Source: Kocuria salsicia
GTDB taxonomy: Bacteria; Actinomycetota; Actinomycetes; Actinomycetales; Micrococcaceae
Direction: 5' to 3'
Length of the DNA: 64,000 bases
Assembly: GCF_007681555.1 (NCBI RefSeq)
Contig: NZ_VELE01000001.1
Location: 806,001 to 870,000, forward strand
The notes beneath the pieces are model-generated. The model did not search any database. It saw only the letters and a program-made list of their open reading frames with translations, and was not told where the DNA came from. Each line of letters starts with the position of its first letter. Within the stretch, counting starts at the first letter, position 1. Shown in pieces: positions 32,964 through 40,812 of the stretch. The position numbers were made by a program, and so were the translations under genes.

Positions 32964-34190
32964 GTGTCCTACGCGTCCTTCCCCCCTGGTCCCCACGCCT
33001 CGTACCCCGCCCCCGGTGCGCCGGCTCCCGGAGCACCCCGCCGCGTGCGGGCGCGCTCGGTGGTGGGCACCCTGGTGGTGCTCGCGCTGCTGTTGTGGGG
33101 CCTGGTGCTGGTCGTCGCCCACGCCGGGCTGCAGACCGTCACGGGCCAGGCCCTGGACGAGGTGGCCCTCGCGCAGGCGAAGGCGGACCGCAATGCTTAC
33201 TTCCCCCGCCCGGTGCTCGTGCTCGCCCAGTACGCCCCGGAGGTCGTCGCGCTGCTCGCGGGCGTCCTGGCGCTCGTGTGGGCGGTGCGCTACCGCCGCT
33301 GGACGGCCGCCCTGTGCGCGGCCGGTGCGGTGATCGCGGCGAACGTGACCACCCAGTTCCTCAAGCACGGCGTGCTGGACAAGCCGGACCTGGGCATCCA
33401 GCAGATCGCGTCCAACTCGTTCCCCTCGGGCCACACCACCGCCGCGGCATCCTTCCTGATGGCGCTGCTGCTGGTCGCACCCCCGCACCGCCGCGCCCGC
33501 GCGGGGCGCTGGGGGGCCTTCCTCGCGGCGGTCGTGGGCATGCTCACCGTGGTCAACGGCTGGCACCGCCCCTCGGACGCCGCCGCCGCCGTGCTCGTGG
33601 TGGCCGGATGGGGTCTCGTGGCGGCGCTCGCGGAACGGCTGATCGGTTTCGCCCTCGCGCGCACCGGGCGGAAACGGCGCGGTTTCGTGGGTGCCGGGCT
33701 GCGCCGCTACCGGGAGGACCGCTCCCGCCGACGCCGCCGACTCTCCTGGCGCGAGGACCGCGGGGGCAGCGCCTACGTGCCGCCCGCCCACGAACGGCAG
33801 GCGGAGGAGCGCGAGTGGGCGTCGTCGTCAGGGCGCGAAGATCCGCGCGGTGGCACACGAAACAGCGGGGAGTGGAACGACGCCGCGCAGAGTCACGCCG
33901 CGTCGAACGGCGGCGGCCAGCGGGCGGCGTCGTGGGACCGGCAGTCACCGAGCCGCGAGGCGGAGGACGGCAGCCCGTGGTTCCCGGCCCGTCCGCGCAC
34001 GGCCACGGCGTTGATCCTGGTGGTGCTCACTGCGGTCCTGCTCGCGGCAGCCGTGTGGTGGCCCTACCCGACCGTGGCCGGGACGCTCGCCGGGCGCATC
34101 ACGGTGCTGGCGGGGTACCTGGGTATTGCTGCGGCGGCGGCTCTGGGGTGGGCTGCGGTGGCTGCGCGCCTGCGGTCTCCGATTCGATGA
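32964..34190 (+). CDS. PAP2 family phosphatase, membrane protein
   Basis: A 408-residue integral membrane phosphatase of the PAP2/PgpB superfamily, which removes phosphate from lipids such as phosphatidic acid or undecaprenyl pyrophosphate. Motif C1 is a variant (KHGVLDKPD, Lys in place of the usual Arg), C2 is PSGHTTA near residue 154 and C3 is GWHRPSD near residue 198. The catalytic core ends near residue 225; then comes a roughly 120-residue hydrophilic Arg/Glu/Gly-rich linker and two further membrane helices at the C terminus. The start GTG follows GAGG. The last 92 bases overlap the 3' end of the converging MBL gene. Confidence 0.85.
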   Translation: MSYASFPPGPHASYPAPGAPAPGAPRRVRARSVVGTLVVLALLLWGLVLVVAHAGLQTVTGQALDEVALAQAKADRNAYFPRPVLVLAQYAPEVVALLAGVLALVWAVRYRRWTAALCAAGAVIAANVTTQFLKHGVLDKPDLGIQQIASNSFPSGHTTAAASFLMALLLVAPPHRRARAGRWGAFLAAVVGMLTVVNGWHRPSDAAAAVLVVAGWGLVAALAERLIGFALARTGRKRRGFVGAGLRRYREDRSRRRRRLSWREDRGGSAYVPPAHERQAEEREWASSSGREDPRGGTRNSGEWNDAAQSHAASNGGGQRAASWDRQSPSREAEDGSPWFPARPRTATALILVVLTAVLLAAAVWWPYPTVAGTLAGRITVLAGYLGIAAAAALGWAAVAARLRSPIR

Positions 34191-34998
34191 GCGCCAGCCG
34201 GTCCAGGAACACGCGGGCTACGCCAGCCTGGTAGGGCAGGCGGTACATCGCCGCGGTGGACGGGCCCTCGCCCGAGTCCAGGACGTCCTGGGCGCGGCGC
34301 ACCGCCAGCTCCATGGTGTCTGCCTGCTGGGCCACGAAGTTCGCGGTCACCGGCGTGCCGTGGCCCGGCACGAAGGCGGTGTAGCGCTCCAGGGTGGCGA
34401 GCGCGCGCAGCGACTCCGCCCAGCGCTGCGGGTAGGCGTCCTCGAAATTGGGGTCAGCCCCCTCCTCCACCAGGTCACCGCAGAAGACGACGTCCTCCAC
34501 ACCCACGCAGACGTCGTTGTCCGTGTGGCCCGGGCCCAGGAAGAACAGGGTGACCGGGCGCTCGCCCAGGTCGATGCGCGTCAGCGAGGGCCTGCGGCCG
34601 TTGCCGGGAAGCGTGTTGGTGGGCAGCACGAGCTGGGTGTCGATCCCGGAGCCCTCGCCCATCTCCGGCTCCTGAGTGCTCACGATGCTGCGCTGGAACT
34701 CGCCCACCACACCCATGGCGGTGGCGCACGCCTTGTGGGCCCAGAACTCGGTGGCACCGGCGCGCGCGAACACGGCGTTGCCCATGTAGTGGTCGTAGTG
34801 GGCGTGGGTGTTGACCACGGTCAGCGGCAGCGTGGTGATGTCCCGCACGGCGGCCAGGATCTCCCGCCCCTGCCGCGGCCCGGCGCCCGTGTCGATCACC
34901 AGGGCGCGCTGAGTGCCAACCACGAGACCGGAGTTCAGTCTCCAGTTCTCGGTGCCGATCACGTAGACGCCGCGGCGCAGCTCCTGGGTGCGTGCCAT
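34099..34998 (-). CDS. MBL-fold metallo-hydrolase
   Basis: A 299-residue metallo-beta-lactamase-fold hydrolase. The di-zinc motif is NTHAHYDHYMGN (HxHxDH), with later ligands in GPGHTDND, CGDLVEEG and VPGHGTPV. This set fits glyoxalase-II-like or quinoprotein-relay-like enzymes; no substrate can be named. The Pro/Gln-rich tail (about 25 residues) is encoded antisense to the last membrane helix of the PAP2 gene, a 92-base convergent overlap. A TAGAAT -10 (35005-35010) six bases before the ATG implies a leaderless transcript, diverging from gluQRS. Confidence 0.87.
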   Translation of the reverse strand: MARTQELRRGVYVIGTENWRLNSGLVVGTQRALVIDTGAGPRQGREILAAVRDITTLPLTVVNTHAHYDHYMGNAVFARAGATEFWAHKACATAMGVVGEFQRSIVSTQEPEMGEGSGIDTQLVLPTNTLPGNGRRPSLTRIDLGERPVTLFFLGPGHTDNDVCVGVEDVVFCGDLVEEGADPNFEDAYPQRWAESLRALATLERYTAFVPGHGTPVTANFVAQQADTMELAVRRAQDVLDSGEGPSTAAMYRLPYQAGVARVFLDRLALIESETAGAQPPQPTPEPPPQQYPGTPPAP

Positions 34999-35087
34999 GG
35001 AGCCATTCTATCGGCTGGGCACCGGCTCCCCGCATCCCAGCCGCAGGTGGGAAAGGTCAGACTGGGCCCGGTGCTACTGTGTGCCGC

Positions 35088-36020
35088 GTGTCCGCCCCCA
35101 CGCCAGAGAACGCCCTGAGCCCGGCTGGTCGCTTCGCACCCTCCCCCTCCGGGGACCTGCACCTCGGGAACCTGCGCACGGCCCTGGCCGCGTGGGGTTT
35201 CGCGCGGGCCACCGGCCGCCGCTTCCTGCTGCGTGTGGAGGACCTCGACCGGGTCAAGCAGGGTGCCGCGGAGCGCAACGTGGCGGACCTGCGAGAGCTC
35301 GGCCTGGACTGGGACGGGCCCGTGGCGCTGCAGTCCGAGCGCATCCCGCTGCTCCTGGACCGTGTCCGCACCCTCACGGACGCCGGGCTCACCTACGAGT
35401 GCTACTGCACGCGCCGGGAGATCCACGCGGCGGCCTCCGCACCGCACGGCATCCCGGGGGCCTACCCCGGCACCTGCCGGGAGCTGAGCGCGGCCGAGCG
35501 CGAACGCCGTCGTGCGCAGCGGCCCCCCGCCCTGCGGCTGCGCGCGGAGGTCACCGAGTTCGCGGTCCGGGACGAGCTGGCCGGGCCGTTCACGGGAGCG
35601 GTGGACGACATGGTGCTCGTGCGCAACGACGGCACCCCCGCCTACAACCTCGCCGTGGTGGTGGACGACGCCGAGCAGGGCGTGGACCAGGTGGTGCGCG
35701 GGGACGACCTGCTCCCCTCCGCACCGCGCCAGGCGTACCTCGCCGCACTGCTGGGCCACCCGGCGCCGTCCTACGCACACGTGCCGCTCGTGCTCGGCCC
35801 GAGCGGCGAACGGCTGGCCAAGCGCGACGGTGCGGTGACCCTGCGCGAGCTGCGGGAGCTCGGGTACTCCACGGGGGATGTGCTCACGTGGCTGGCCACC
35901 TCCCTGGGGATCGAGCAGCCCGTGCGCACCACCGCGGACGTGCTGGAGCACTGGGATCCCTCGGCATGGCTGCGGGAACCCACCGCGTTCCAGCCGTGGC
36001 CGGAGAGGCGGACGGGCTGA
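35088..36020 (+). CDS. gluQ: Glutamyl-Q tRNA(Asp) synthetase (GluQRS)
   Basis: A truncated glutamyl-tRNA synthetase paralogue that attaches glutamate to queuosine in tRNA(Asp). The 310 residues contain only the catalytic half: FAPSPSGDLHLGN (HIGH-like) at the N terminus, the CxC and later YPGTC zinc ligands around residues 104-126, and RLAKRDGA in place of KMSKS. No anticodon-binding domain follows. The GTG at 35088 lies seven bases after a TACTGT -10 (35075-35080) with no ribosome site, so the message is probably leaderless; an upstream in-frame start would cover the promoter. Confidence 0.9.
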   Translation: MSAPTPENALSPAGRFAPSPSGDLHLGNLRTALAAWGFARATGRRFLLRVEDLDRVKQGAAERNVADLRELGLDWDGPVALQSERIPLLLDRVRTLTDAGLTYECYCTRREIHAAASAPHGIPGAYPGTCRELSAAERERRRAQRPPALRLRAEVTEFAVRDELAGPFTGAVDDMVLVRNDGTPAYNLAVVVDDAEQGVDQVVRGDDLLPSAPRQAYLAALLGHPAPSYAHVPLVLGPSGERLAKRDGAVTLRELRELGYSTGDVLTWLATSLGIEQPVRTTADVLEHWDPSAWLREPTAFQPWPERRTG

Positions 36021-36322
36021 CGCCCTGGTTCTCGTCGTCCCTCCGACGGCGCAGCGACCGCTCAACGGCGGGGCCGGGGCCGGTCCCGGAAGTGTCCACC
36101 AACGCCGCAGCACCGGCTCGGTCGAACAGCCAGGTGGCGTCGGATTCGCCGGCGCCGTGGCACCGTTCGAGGGCGCCCGACGCGCCACGTTCCCACCCCT
36201 GCTACGGGGCCCGTCCCGCAGCGGGTAGCCTAGTGAGTTGCCTCACCCACCCCGGCCGCGCCCACACGCACGCATCCCTGCACCGGGCGCAGTCTCCCGT
36301 TCCCGCACCGGAAGGCACGCGC
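36021..36322. other. Intergenic region between gluQRS and putP
   Basis: About 300 GC-rich bases with no convincing gene. It ends with a -10-like TAGCCT (36226-36231) followed at once by a small palindrome GTGAG-TTGC-CTCAC (36233-36246), about 75 bases before the putP ATG. This could be the putP promoter with an operator over the start site. Nothing else stands out. Confidence 0.35.
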
Positions 36323-37864
36323 ATGTCCGATCAGGCGTACCAACTCATCGCGATCCTGGCGTACTTCGTCGCCATGATCTGCATCGGCCTCTGGGCCAAC
36401 AGCAAGACGAAGGACCTCGACGACTACATGCTGGGCGGACGCAACCTCAAACCCGGGGTGGCGGCGCTCTCCGCCGGCGCCTCGGACATGTCCGGGTGGC
36501 TGCTCATGGGCCTGCCCGGCGCGGTCTACGTGTCCGGGCTCGTCGGTGCCTGGATGGCCATCGGTCTCACCGTGGGCGCATGGGTCAACTGGAAGATCGT
36601 GGCCCCGCGACTGCGCGCCTACACGGAGGTCTCCAACAACTCCATCACCATTCCGTCCTTCCTGGACAACCGCCTGAAGGGCAACAACCGGATCCTGCGC
36701 GTGGTCTCCGGGCTCATCATCCTGGCGTTCTTCACGTTCTACGTGTCCTCCGGCATGGTGGCCGGTGGCGTGTTCTTCCAGTCCTCGTTCGGCACGAGCT
36801 ACCTCACCGGCATGCTCCTGGTGGCCGGCGTGACCGTGCTCTACACGTTCTTCGGCGGCTTCCTCGGCGCGTCCTACACGGACCTGTTCCAGGGGCTGCT
36901 GATGCTCGCCGCGCTCATCATGGTCCCCGTGGTGGGTGTCTTCCTGGTGGGTGGACCCGGTGAGATGGTCCGCCGCGTGCAGAACGTGAACCCGGACGCG
37001 CTGTCCCTGGTGGCCGGTGGCACCGTGATCAGTGTCATCTCCGCCGTGGCGTGGGGCCTGGGCTACTTCGGCCAGCCGCACATCATCGTGCGCTTCATGG
37101 CCATGCGCACCCCGGCGGACGCCAAGCCCGGACGCCGCATCGGCATCACCTGGATGCTGCTCACCGTGCTGGGCGCCGTGGGCACGGCACTGGTGGGCCT
37201 GGCCTACTACGGCAACCGTCCGGGCGAGCAGCCCACGGACCCCGAGGCGATCTTCCTGGACATGTCCCAGGTGCTCTTCCATCCCCTGATCGCGGGCCTG
37301 GTGCTCGCTGCCGTGCTGGCGGCGATCATGTCCACGATCTCCTCGCAGCTGATCGTCTCCTCCTCAGCGCTCGTGGAAGACCTCTACAACCTTGCCGTCA
37401 AGCGCACCCCCAATCCCAAGACGCAAGTGTGGCTGGGTCGCGGCGGCGTGCTGCTGGTCGCCGTGGTGGCCGCGGGCCTCGCATGGCAGCAGAACTCCAC
37501 CATCCTGGACCTCGTGAGCTTCGCGTGGGCCGGCTTCGGCGCCGCCTTCGGTCCCGTGGTGCTCATGAGCCTGTTCTGGCGCAAGCTCACCCACGCCGGT
37601 GCCATCAGCGCCATGGCGGTGGGTGCCATCGTGGTCTTCACGTGGCAGTACACCCCGTGGAGCGACCTCTACGAGATTGTCCCCGGGTTCGTCCTGGGCG
37701 GGCTGGTGGGCATCGTGGTGTCCCTGCTGACCCACCGTGAGAACCCCGAGATCGACCGTGAGTTCGACGAGACCCTGCGCCTCGTGCGCCACCCCGAGCA
37801 GGCGGACCCCGCCGCGGCCGCACAGGCCGCAGCCGCAGGTGACGCCCCCGCCGGAACGCTCTGA
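36323..37864 (+). CDS. putP: Sodium/proline symporter
   Basis: A 513-residue member of the sodium:solute symporter family with about 13 membrane helices, importing proline with Na+ for osmoprotection or as a carbon and nitrogen source. Recognisable PutP segments are YMLGGRNLKPGVAALSAGASDMSGW (split: YMLGGRNLKP and SAGASDMSGWLLMGLPG), GWGLGYFGQPHIIVRF-like (WGLGYFGQPHIIVRF) and STISSQLIVSSSALVEDLY. The hydrophilic tail is Ala-rich. ATG follows GGAAGG. The gene is convergent with ldh across a strong terminator. Confidence 0.93.
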   Translation: MSDQAYQLIAILAYFVAMICIGLWANSKTKDLDDYMLGGRNLKPGVAALSAGASDMSGWLLMGLPGAVYVSGLVGAWMAIGLTVGAWVNWKIVAPRLRAYTEVSNNSITIPSFLDNRLKGNNRILRVVSGLIILAFFTFYVSSGMVAGGVFFQSSFGTSYLTGMLLVAGVTVLYTFFGGFLGASYTDLFQGLLMLAALIMVPVVGVFLVGGPGEMVRRVQNVNPDALSLVAGGTVISVISAVAWGLGYFGQPHIIVRFMAMRTPADAKPGRRIGITWMLLTVLGAVGTALVGLAYYGNRPGEQPTDPEAIFLDMSQVLFHPLIAGLVLAAVLAAIMSTISSQLIVSSSALVEDLYNLAVKRTPNPKTQVWLGRGGVLLVAVVAAGLAWQQNSTILDLVSFAWAGFGAAFGPVVLMSLFWRKLTHAGAISAMAVGAIVVFTWQYTPWSDLYEIVPGFVLGGLVGIVVSLLTHRENPEIDREFDETLRLVRHPEQADPAAAAQAAAAGDAPAGTL

Positions 37865-38004
37865 CCGCGGCCGGGTGACCGTCACCGCCTGAGCCCCGCG
37901 GTCCGGTCATCTCCCGCGGGCCACCGCCGGCTGAGACGTGCGGCCCCGCACGGACGGTGGCCGTCACGGCACAGGCTCCGCGGTGGCGTCGTCGTCGACA
38001 ACGA

Positions 38005-38044
38005 ACGATCCCCGCACCCTCCAACCGGAAGGTGCGGGGATCGT
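38005..38044. terminator. Bidirectional terminator between putP and ldh
   Basis: Perfect 14-bp stem (ACGATCCCCGCACC at 38005-38018 with 38031-38044) capped by an inner TCC/GGA pairing, midway between two converging genes; it ends 18 bases from the ldh stop. Confidence 0.8.
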
Positions 38045-38061
38045 CGTCTGTCAGCTGCGGC

Positions 38062-39039
38062 TCAGAAGCCGAGGTCGCTCAGGGTCTTGCGCATCGCGTC
38101 CGCGGAGGCGTGCAGCTGCTGCTCCTCCCGCTCGCCCATGGGGATCTGCAGCCGCTGGCCCACGCCGGTGCCACCCACCACGGAGGGCACGGACAGTGCG
38201 ACCCCGCTGATGCCCCGGTAGTCCTCGAGCACCGTGGACACGCTCATCACCGCGTGCTGGTCCTTGAGAACGGCCTCGGCGATCCGCGCCCCCGAGAGAC
38301 CGATTGCGTAGTTGGTGGCGCCCTTGCCCTGAATCACGCGGTAGGCGGCGTTGACCACCTCTGCGCGCAGCACCTCGAGACGCTCCTCGGTGAAGGGACG
38401 GCGCCCGTCCACCTCCCACTCCCGCAGAGGCACCTGACCGATGGTCGCCGAGGACCAGACCGGGAACTCCGTGTCACCGTGCTCGCCGATGATGTAGGCG
38501 TGCACGCTGCTCGTGTTCACCTGCGCCTCGTTGCCGATCAGCCAGCGCAGCCGGGAGGTGTCCAGCACGGTGCCGGAGCTGAGCACCCGCTGGTACGGCA
38601 GACCCGTGATCCGCTGGGCCACCACCGTGAGCACGTCGCACGGGTTGGTCACGAGCACGTACACGGCCTGCGGTGCCTGCTCGACCAGCTGCGGCATGAG
38701 GGACTTGAGGATCGCGGTGTTCGCACCGGCCAGGTCCAGGCGGGTCTGACCGGGCTTCTGCTTGGCGCCGGCGGTCACGAGGATGATGTCCGAGTCCTTG
38801 AGCACGGCGACGTCGTCCGAGCCCTCCACCCGCACTCCCGGGGCGAACATCTGCCCGTGGGAGAGGTCCAGGGCCTCGGCCTCGACCTTCGCGGTCTGCA
38901 GGTCGTAGAGGGCGATGTCCGTGGACACACCCCGGATCATGGCGGCGTAGGCCAGCGAGGTCCCCACGGACCCCGCCCCCACGACACCGATCTTCGTGCG
39001 ACGGACAGTGGTTTCGATCGATGCGTTCACGGGTGTCAT
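38062..39039 (-). CDS. ldh: L-lactate dehydrogenase
   Basis: A 325-residue NAD-dependent LDH. The Rossmann motif is IGVVGAGSVGTSLA, the substrate loop AKQKPGQTRLDL carries the Gln that favours pyruvate over oxaloacetate and the catalytic Arg, TNPCDVL precedes the substrate-binding Arg region, and the catalytic His is in GEHGDTEFP. Malate dehydrogenase is thereby disfavoured. The only ribosome-site-like sequence (GGAG) touches the ATG at 39039, so initiation may be unusual. Ldh supports fermentation or lactate use in facultative actinobacteria. Confidence 0.92.
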   Translation of the reverse strand: MTPVNASIETTVRRTKIGVVGAGSVGTSLAYAAMIRGVSTDIALYDLQTAKVEAEALDLSHGQMFAPGVRVEGSDDVAVLKDSDIILVTAGAKQKPGQTRLDLAGANTAILKSLMPQLVEQAPQAVYVLVTNPCDVLTVVAQRITGLPYQRVLSSGTVLDTSRLRWLIGNEAQVNTSSVHAYIIGEHGDTEFPVWSSATIGQVPLREWEVDGRRPFTEERLEVLRAEVVNAAYRVIQGKGATNYAIGLSGARIAEAVLKDQHAVMSVSTVLEDYRGISGVALSVPSVVGGTGVGQRLQIPMGEREEQQLHASADAMRKTLSDLGF

Positions 39040-39304
39040 CTCCGTTCGATTCCGGCGACCTGCACCGGCCCGAAGGTTCCGCCCCGGGCCGTCGCAGTTG
39101 GCGGGAACCGCCGACCCCGCCTCCATCCTCGGTGGTGGTGCGCAGCGCGCTCCCACCAGGTATTTTCCTCCGCCCCGCTGGGTTCCGGCAATGATGCGTC
39201 CCATGCAGGGCACGCGTGTTGCGCGTGGGCCGGGTGGGACGGACGGGGACGACGGCGTCACCCGCGTGGGCGGGGACAGCGCCGTCGTCCGGGTGGGAGA
39301 CAAC
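39040..39304. other. Intergenic region upstream of ldh
   Basis: About 265 bases between the ldh start and the terminator of the CitE-like gene. No convincing gene; partly T-rich around 39170 (TATTTTCC), where an ldh promoter could lie. No clear palindrome was seen. Confidence 0.3.
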
Positions 39305-39340
39305 GACGACGCCGCGCTGGGATCCCGGCGCGGCGTCGTC
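39305..39340 (-). terminator. Terminator of the CitE-like gene, GACGACGCCGCG hairpin
   Basis: Perfect 12-bp arms GACGACGCCGCG (39305-39316) and complement (39329-39340) around CTGGGATCCCGG, itself partly self-complementary. It lies 17 bases after the CitE-like stop. The same arm forms the hairpin at 40786-40812. Confidence 0.75.
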
Positions 39341-39357
39341 ACTGCATCAGCTGCGTC

Positions 39358-40302
39358 TCAGCAGTGGTAGGTGTCCGTGGGGGCCTCGAAGTGCATGTCG
39401 TAGCCCTCGGGCAGGCGCATGCCGAACGCCGTGGCCAGACCGAGCACCTTGCGGGCACGGGCCAGTCGCGGCAGGTCGGAGCCGTTGCGGATCTGCCCGC
39501 CCTCGGCCTCGAACTCCTGCAGGAACTCGGTGGCCCAGGACAGCTCGCTCAGGGAGGGCGAGAGGCCCTCGTTCACGGTGGTGGTCTGCTCGGGCATCAG
39601 GCACAGCTTGCCGGTCATGCCGAACTCGTCGGTCACCCCGGTGGCCTCCGCGAGCTTGGCACCCAGCGCACCCACGGCGGGGCCGTCGATGGGACCGGGC
39701 AGATTGGCCGCGCGGGACGCGATGGTGAACTGCGAGCGCGTGTAGGCCAGCGCCATGGGGTTCTCGCCGAAACCGGTGTCACGGCGGTAGTCGCCGATGC
39801 CGAACGCCAGGCGGTAGGTGGAGCGCGCGGTGGCGATGTCCTGGAGGTTCTGCACGCCGCGAGCGGTCTCCACGAGCGCCACGATGCGCGTGCCCCGCAG
39901 CATCTCCGCGGTGCGGGTCACGTGCTCGGGGGACTCCGTCATCGCGAGCATCACCCCGTCCAGGCCGGAGACGTCCCGCAGTGCGCGCAGGTCGTCCTCC
40001 CACCACGCGGTGCCGAAGCCGTTGATGCGCACCCACGCGCGGTTGTACTGGCCGTCCTTGCCGCGGCGGCCGAGCCACTGGATCACGTTCTCCCGGGCCT
40101 GAGCCTTGTCTGCGGGCGCCACGGAGTCCTCGACGTCCAGGACCACGGCGTCCGCGGCGCTCTGCGCAGCGGCGTCGAAACGGGCGGTGTGTGAGCCGTT
40201 GACGAGCAGCCACGAACGGGCGAGCTCCGGGCCCACGGTGGGCATCTCGGACGGGTCGATGGTCATGGTGTCGGCTTCGGTGTCGGCAAACGTGGTGGTC
40301 AT
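39358..40302 (-). CDS. HpcH/HpaI aldolase/citrate lyase (CitE-like) family protein
   Basis: A 314-residue TIM-barrel CoA-ester lyase homologue. Family motifs are VLDVEDSVAPADKAQAREN (metal and substrate Asp/Glu), WVRINGFGTAWWEDDL, MLAMTESPEHV, IVALVETARGVQN (Glu ligand) and LAFGIGDYRRDTG. There are no citD or citF genes nearby, so it is not part of a citrate lyase complex. Stand-alone members cleave malyl-CoA, citramalyl-CoA or related esters. I cannot say which. The start ATG has only a weak upstream AAGTG. It is flanked by an upstream region rich in inverted repeats. Confidence 0.82.
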   Translation of the reverse strand: MTTTFADTEADTMTIDPSEMPTVGPELARSWLLVNGSHTARFDAAAQSAADAVVLDVEDSVAPADKAQARENVIQWLGRRGKDGQYNRAWVRINGFGTAWWEDDLRALRDVSGLDGVMLAMTESPEHVTRTAEMLRGTRIVALVETARGVQNLQDIATARSTYRLAFGIGDYRRDTGFGENPMALAYTRSQFTIASRAANLPGPIDGPAVGALGAKLAEATGVTDEFGMTGKLCLMPEQTTTVNEGLSPSLSELSWATEFLQEFEAEGGQIRNGSDLPRLARARKVLGLATAFGMRLPEGYDMHFEAPTDTYHC

Positions 40303-40785
40303 GGTGTCACTTCGCGATCTGTGTCTGAGAACGGACACGCCCCCGCGGTCCTGGTGCGCTCTCGCGGCGGGCGCCGTGCGGCGGTCCCGGAGTGGACCTC
40401 CGGGCGGTGCCGCACGACATCGGAGCCGCCGGTCCGAGCGTGGGGGACGGGGTGGCGCGGGTCGGCCTGCGCGCCGGGCCAACCGTGGGTTTGGAACGGT
40501 TGGCGCGGGTTCGGCCGCCAGTCGTGGTGCCCCACGACCCCACGTCGTCGAGTGGATGTCACCGGATGGACGGGTGGAGTCGTCGCGCGCACGATGACGC
40601 GCTCGGGCAGTAGCGGTGAGCCCACCGTAACGCAGGTCACACGGCGAACTCAAACGCCCGCCGTCGGGCCCCCTCGGCCCCGCCCGCCGCGCGGATTTCC
40701 GGTGGGGGCACCCGCCCCGCGGGTCCTCGACAAGGAGGGTGGTTCCTCAGCACGGCAGGCGGCCCCTCGACATGGCGGGCGGCAC
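40303..40785. other. Non-coding region upstream of the CitE-like gene
   Basis: Nearly 500 bases without a supportable gene; open frames here lack ribosome sites and family resemblance. It holds two inverted repeats: GTGTC-N8-GACAC (40321-40338), about 20 bases before the CitE-like ATG, and GCCAACCGT-N9-ACGGTTGGC (40478-40504). Both could be operator sites for the CitE-like gene. Confidence 0.4.
40478..40504. repeat. 27-bp palindrome upstream of the CitE-like gene
   Basis: Perfect 9-bp arms GCCAACCGT and ACGGTTGGC around GGGTTTGGA. It lies about 175 bases before the CitE-like start and is not next to a stop codon, which favours an operator or RNA hairpin over a terminator. Confidence 0.5.
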
Positions 40786-40812
40786 GACGACGCCGCGCCA
40801 CGCGCCGTCGTC
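40786..40812 (-). terminator. Terminator overlapping the hrpB stop
   Basis: Arms GACGACGCCGCG (40786-40797) and CGCGCCGTCGTC (40801-40812), one mismatch in 12, around a three-base loop. The hairpin overlaps the hrpB stop codon. Its arm is the same 12-mer as in the terminator at 39305-39340. Confidence 0.6.

Noticed and set aside
36021-36228. Short open frame downstream of gluQRS
   Set aside because: No ribosome site or family resemblance; Arg/Pro-rich like other non-coding GC-rich DNA here.
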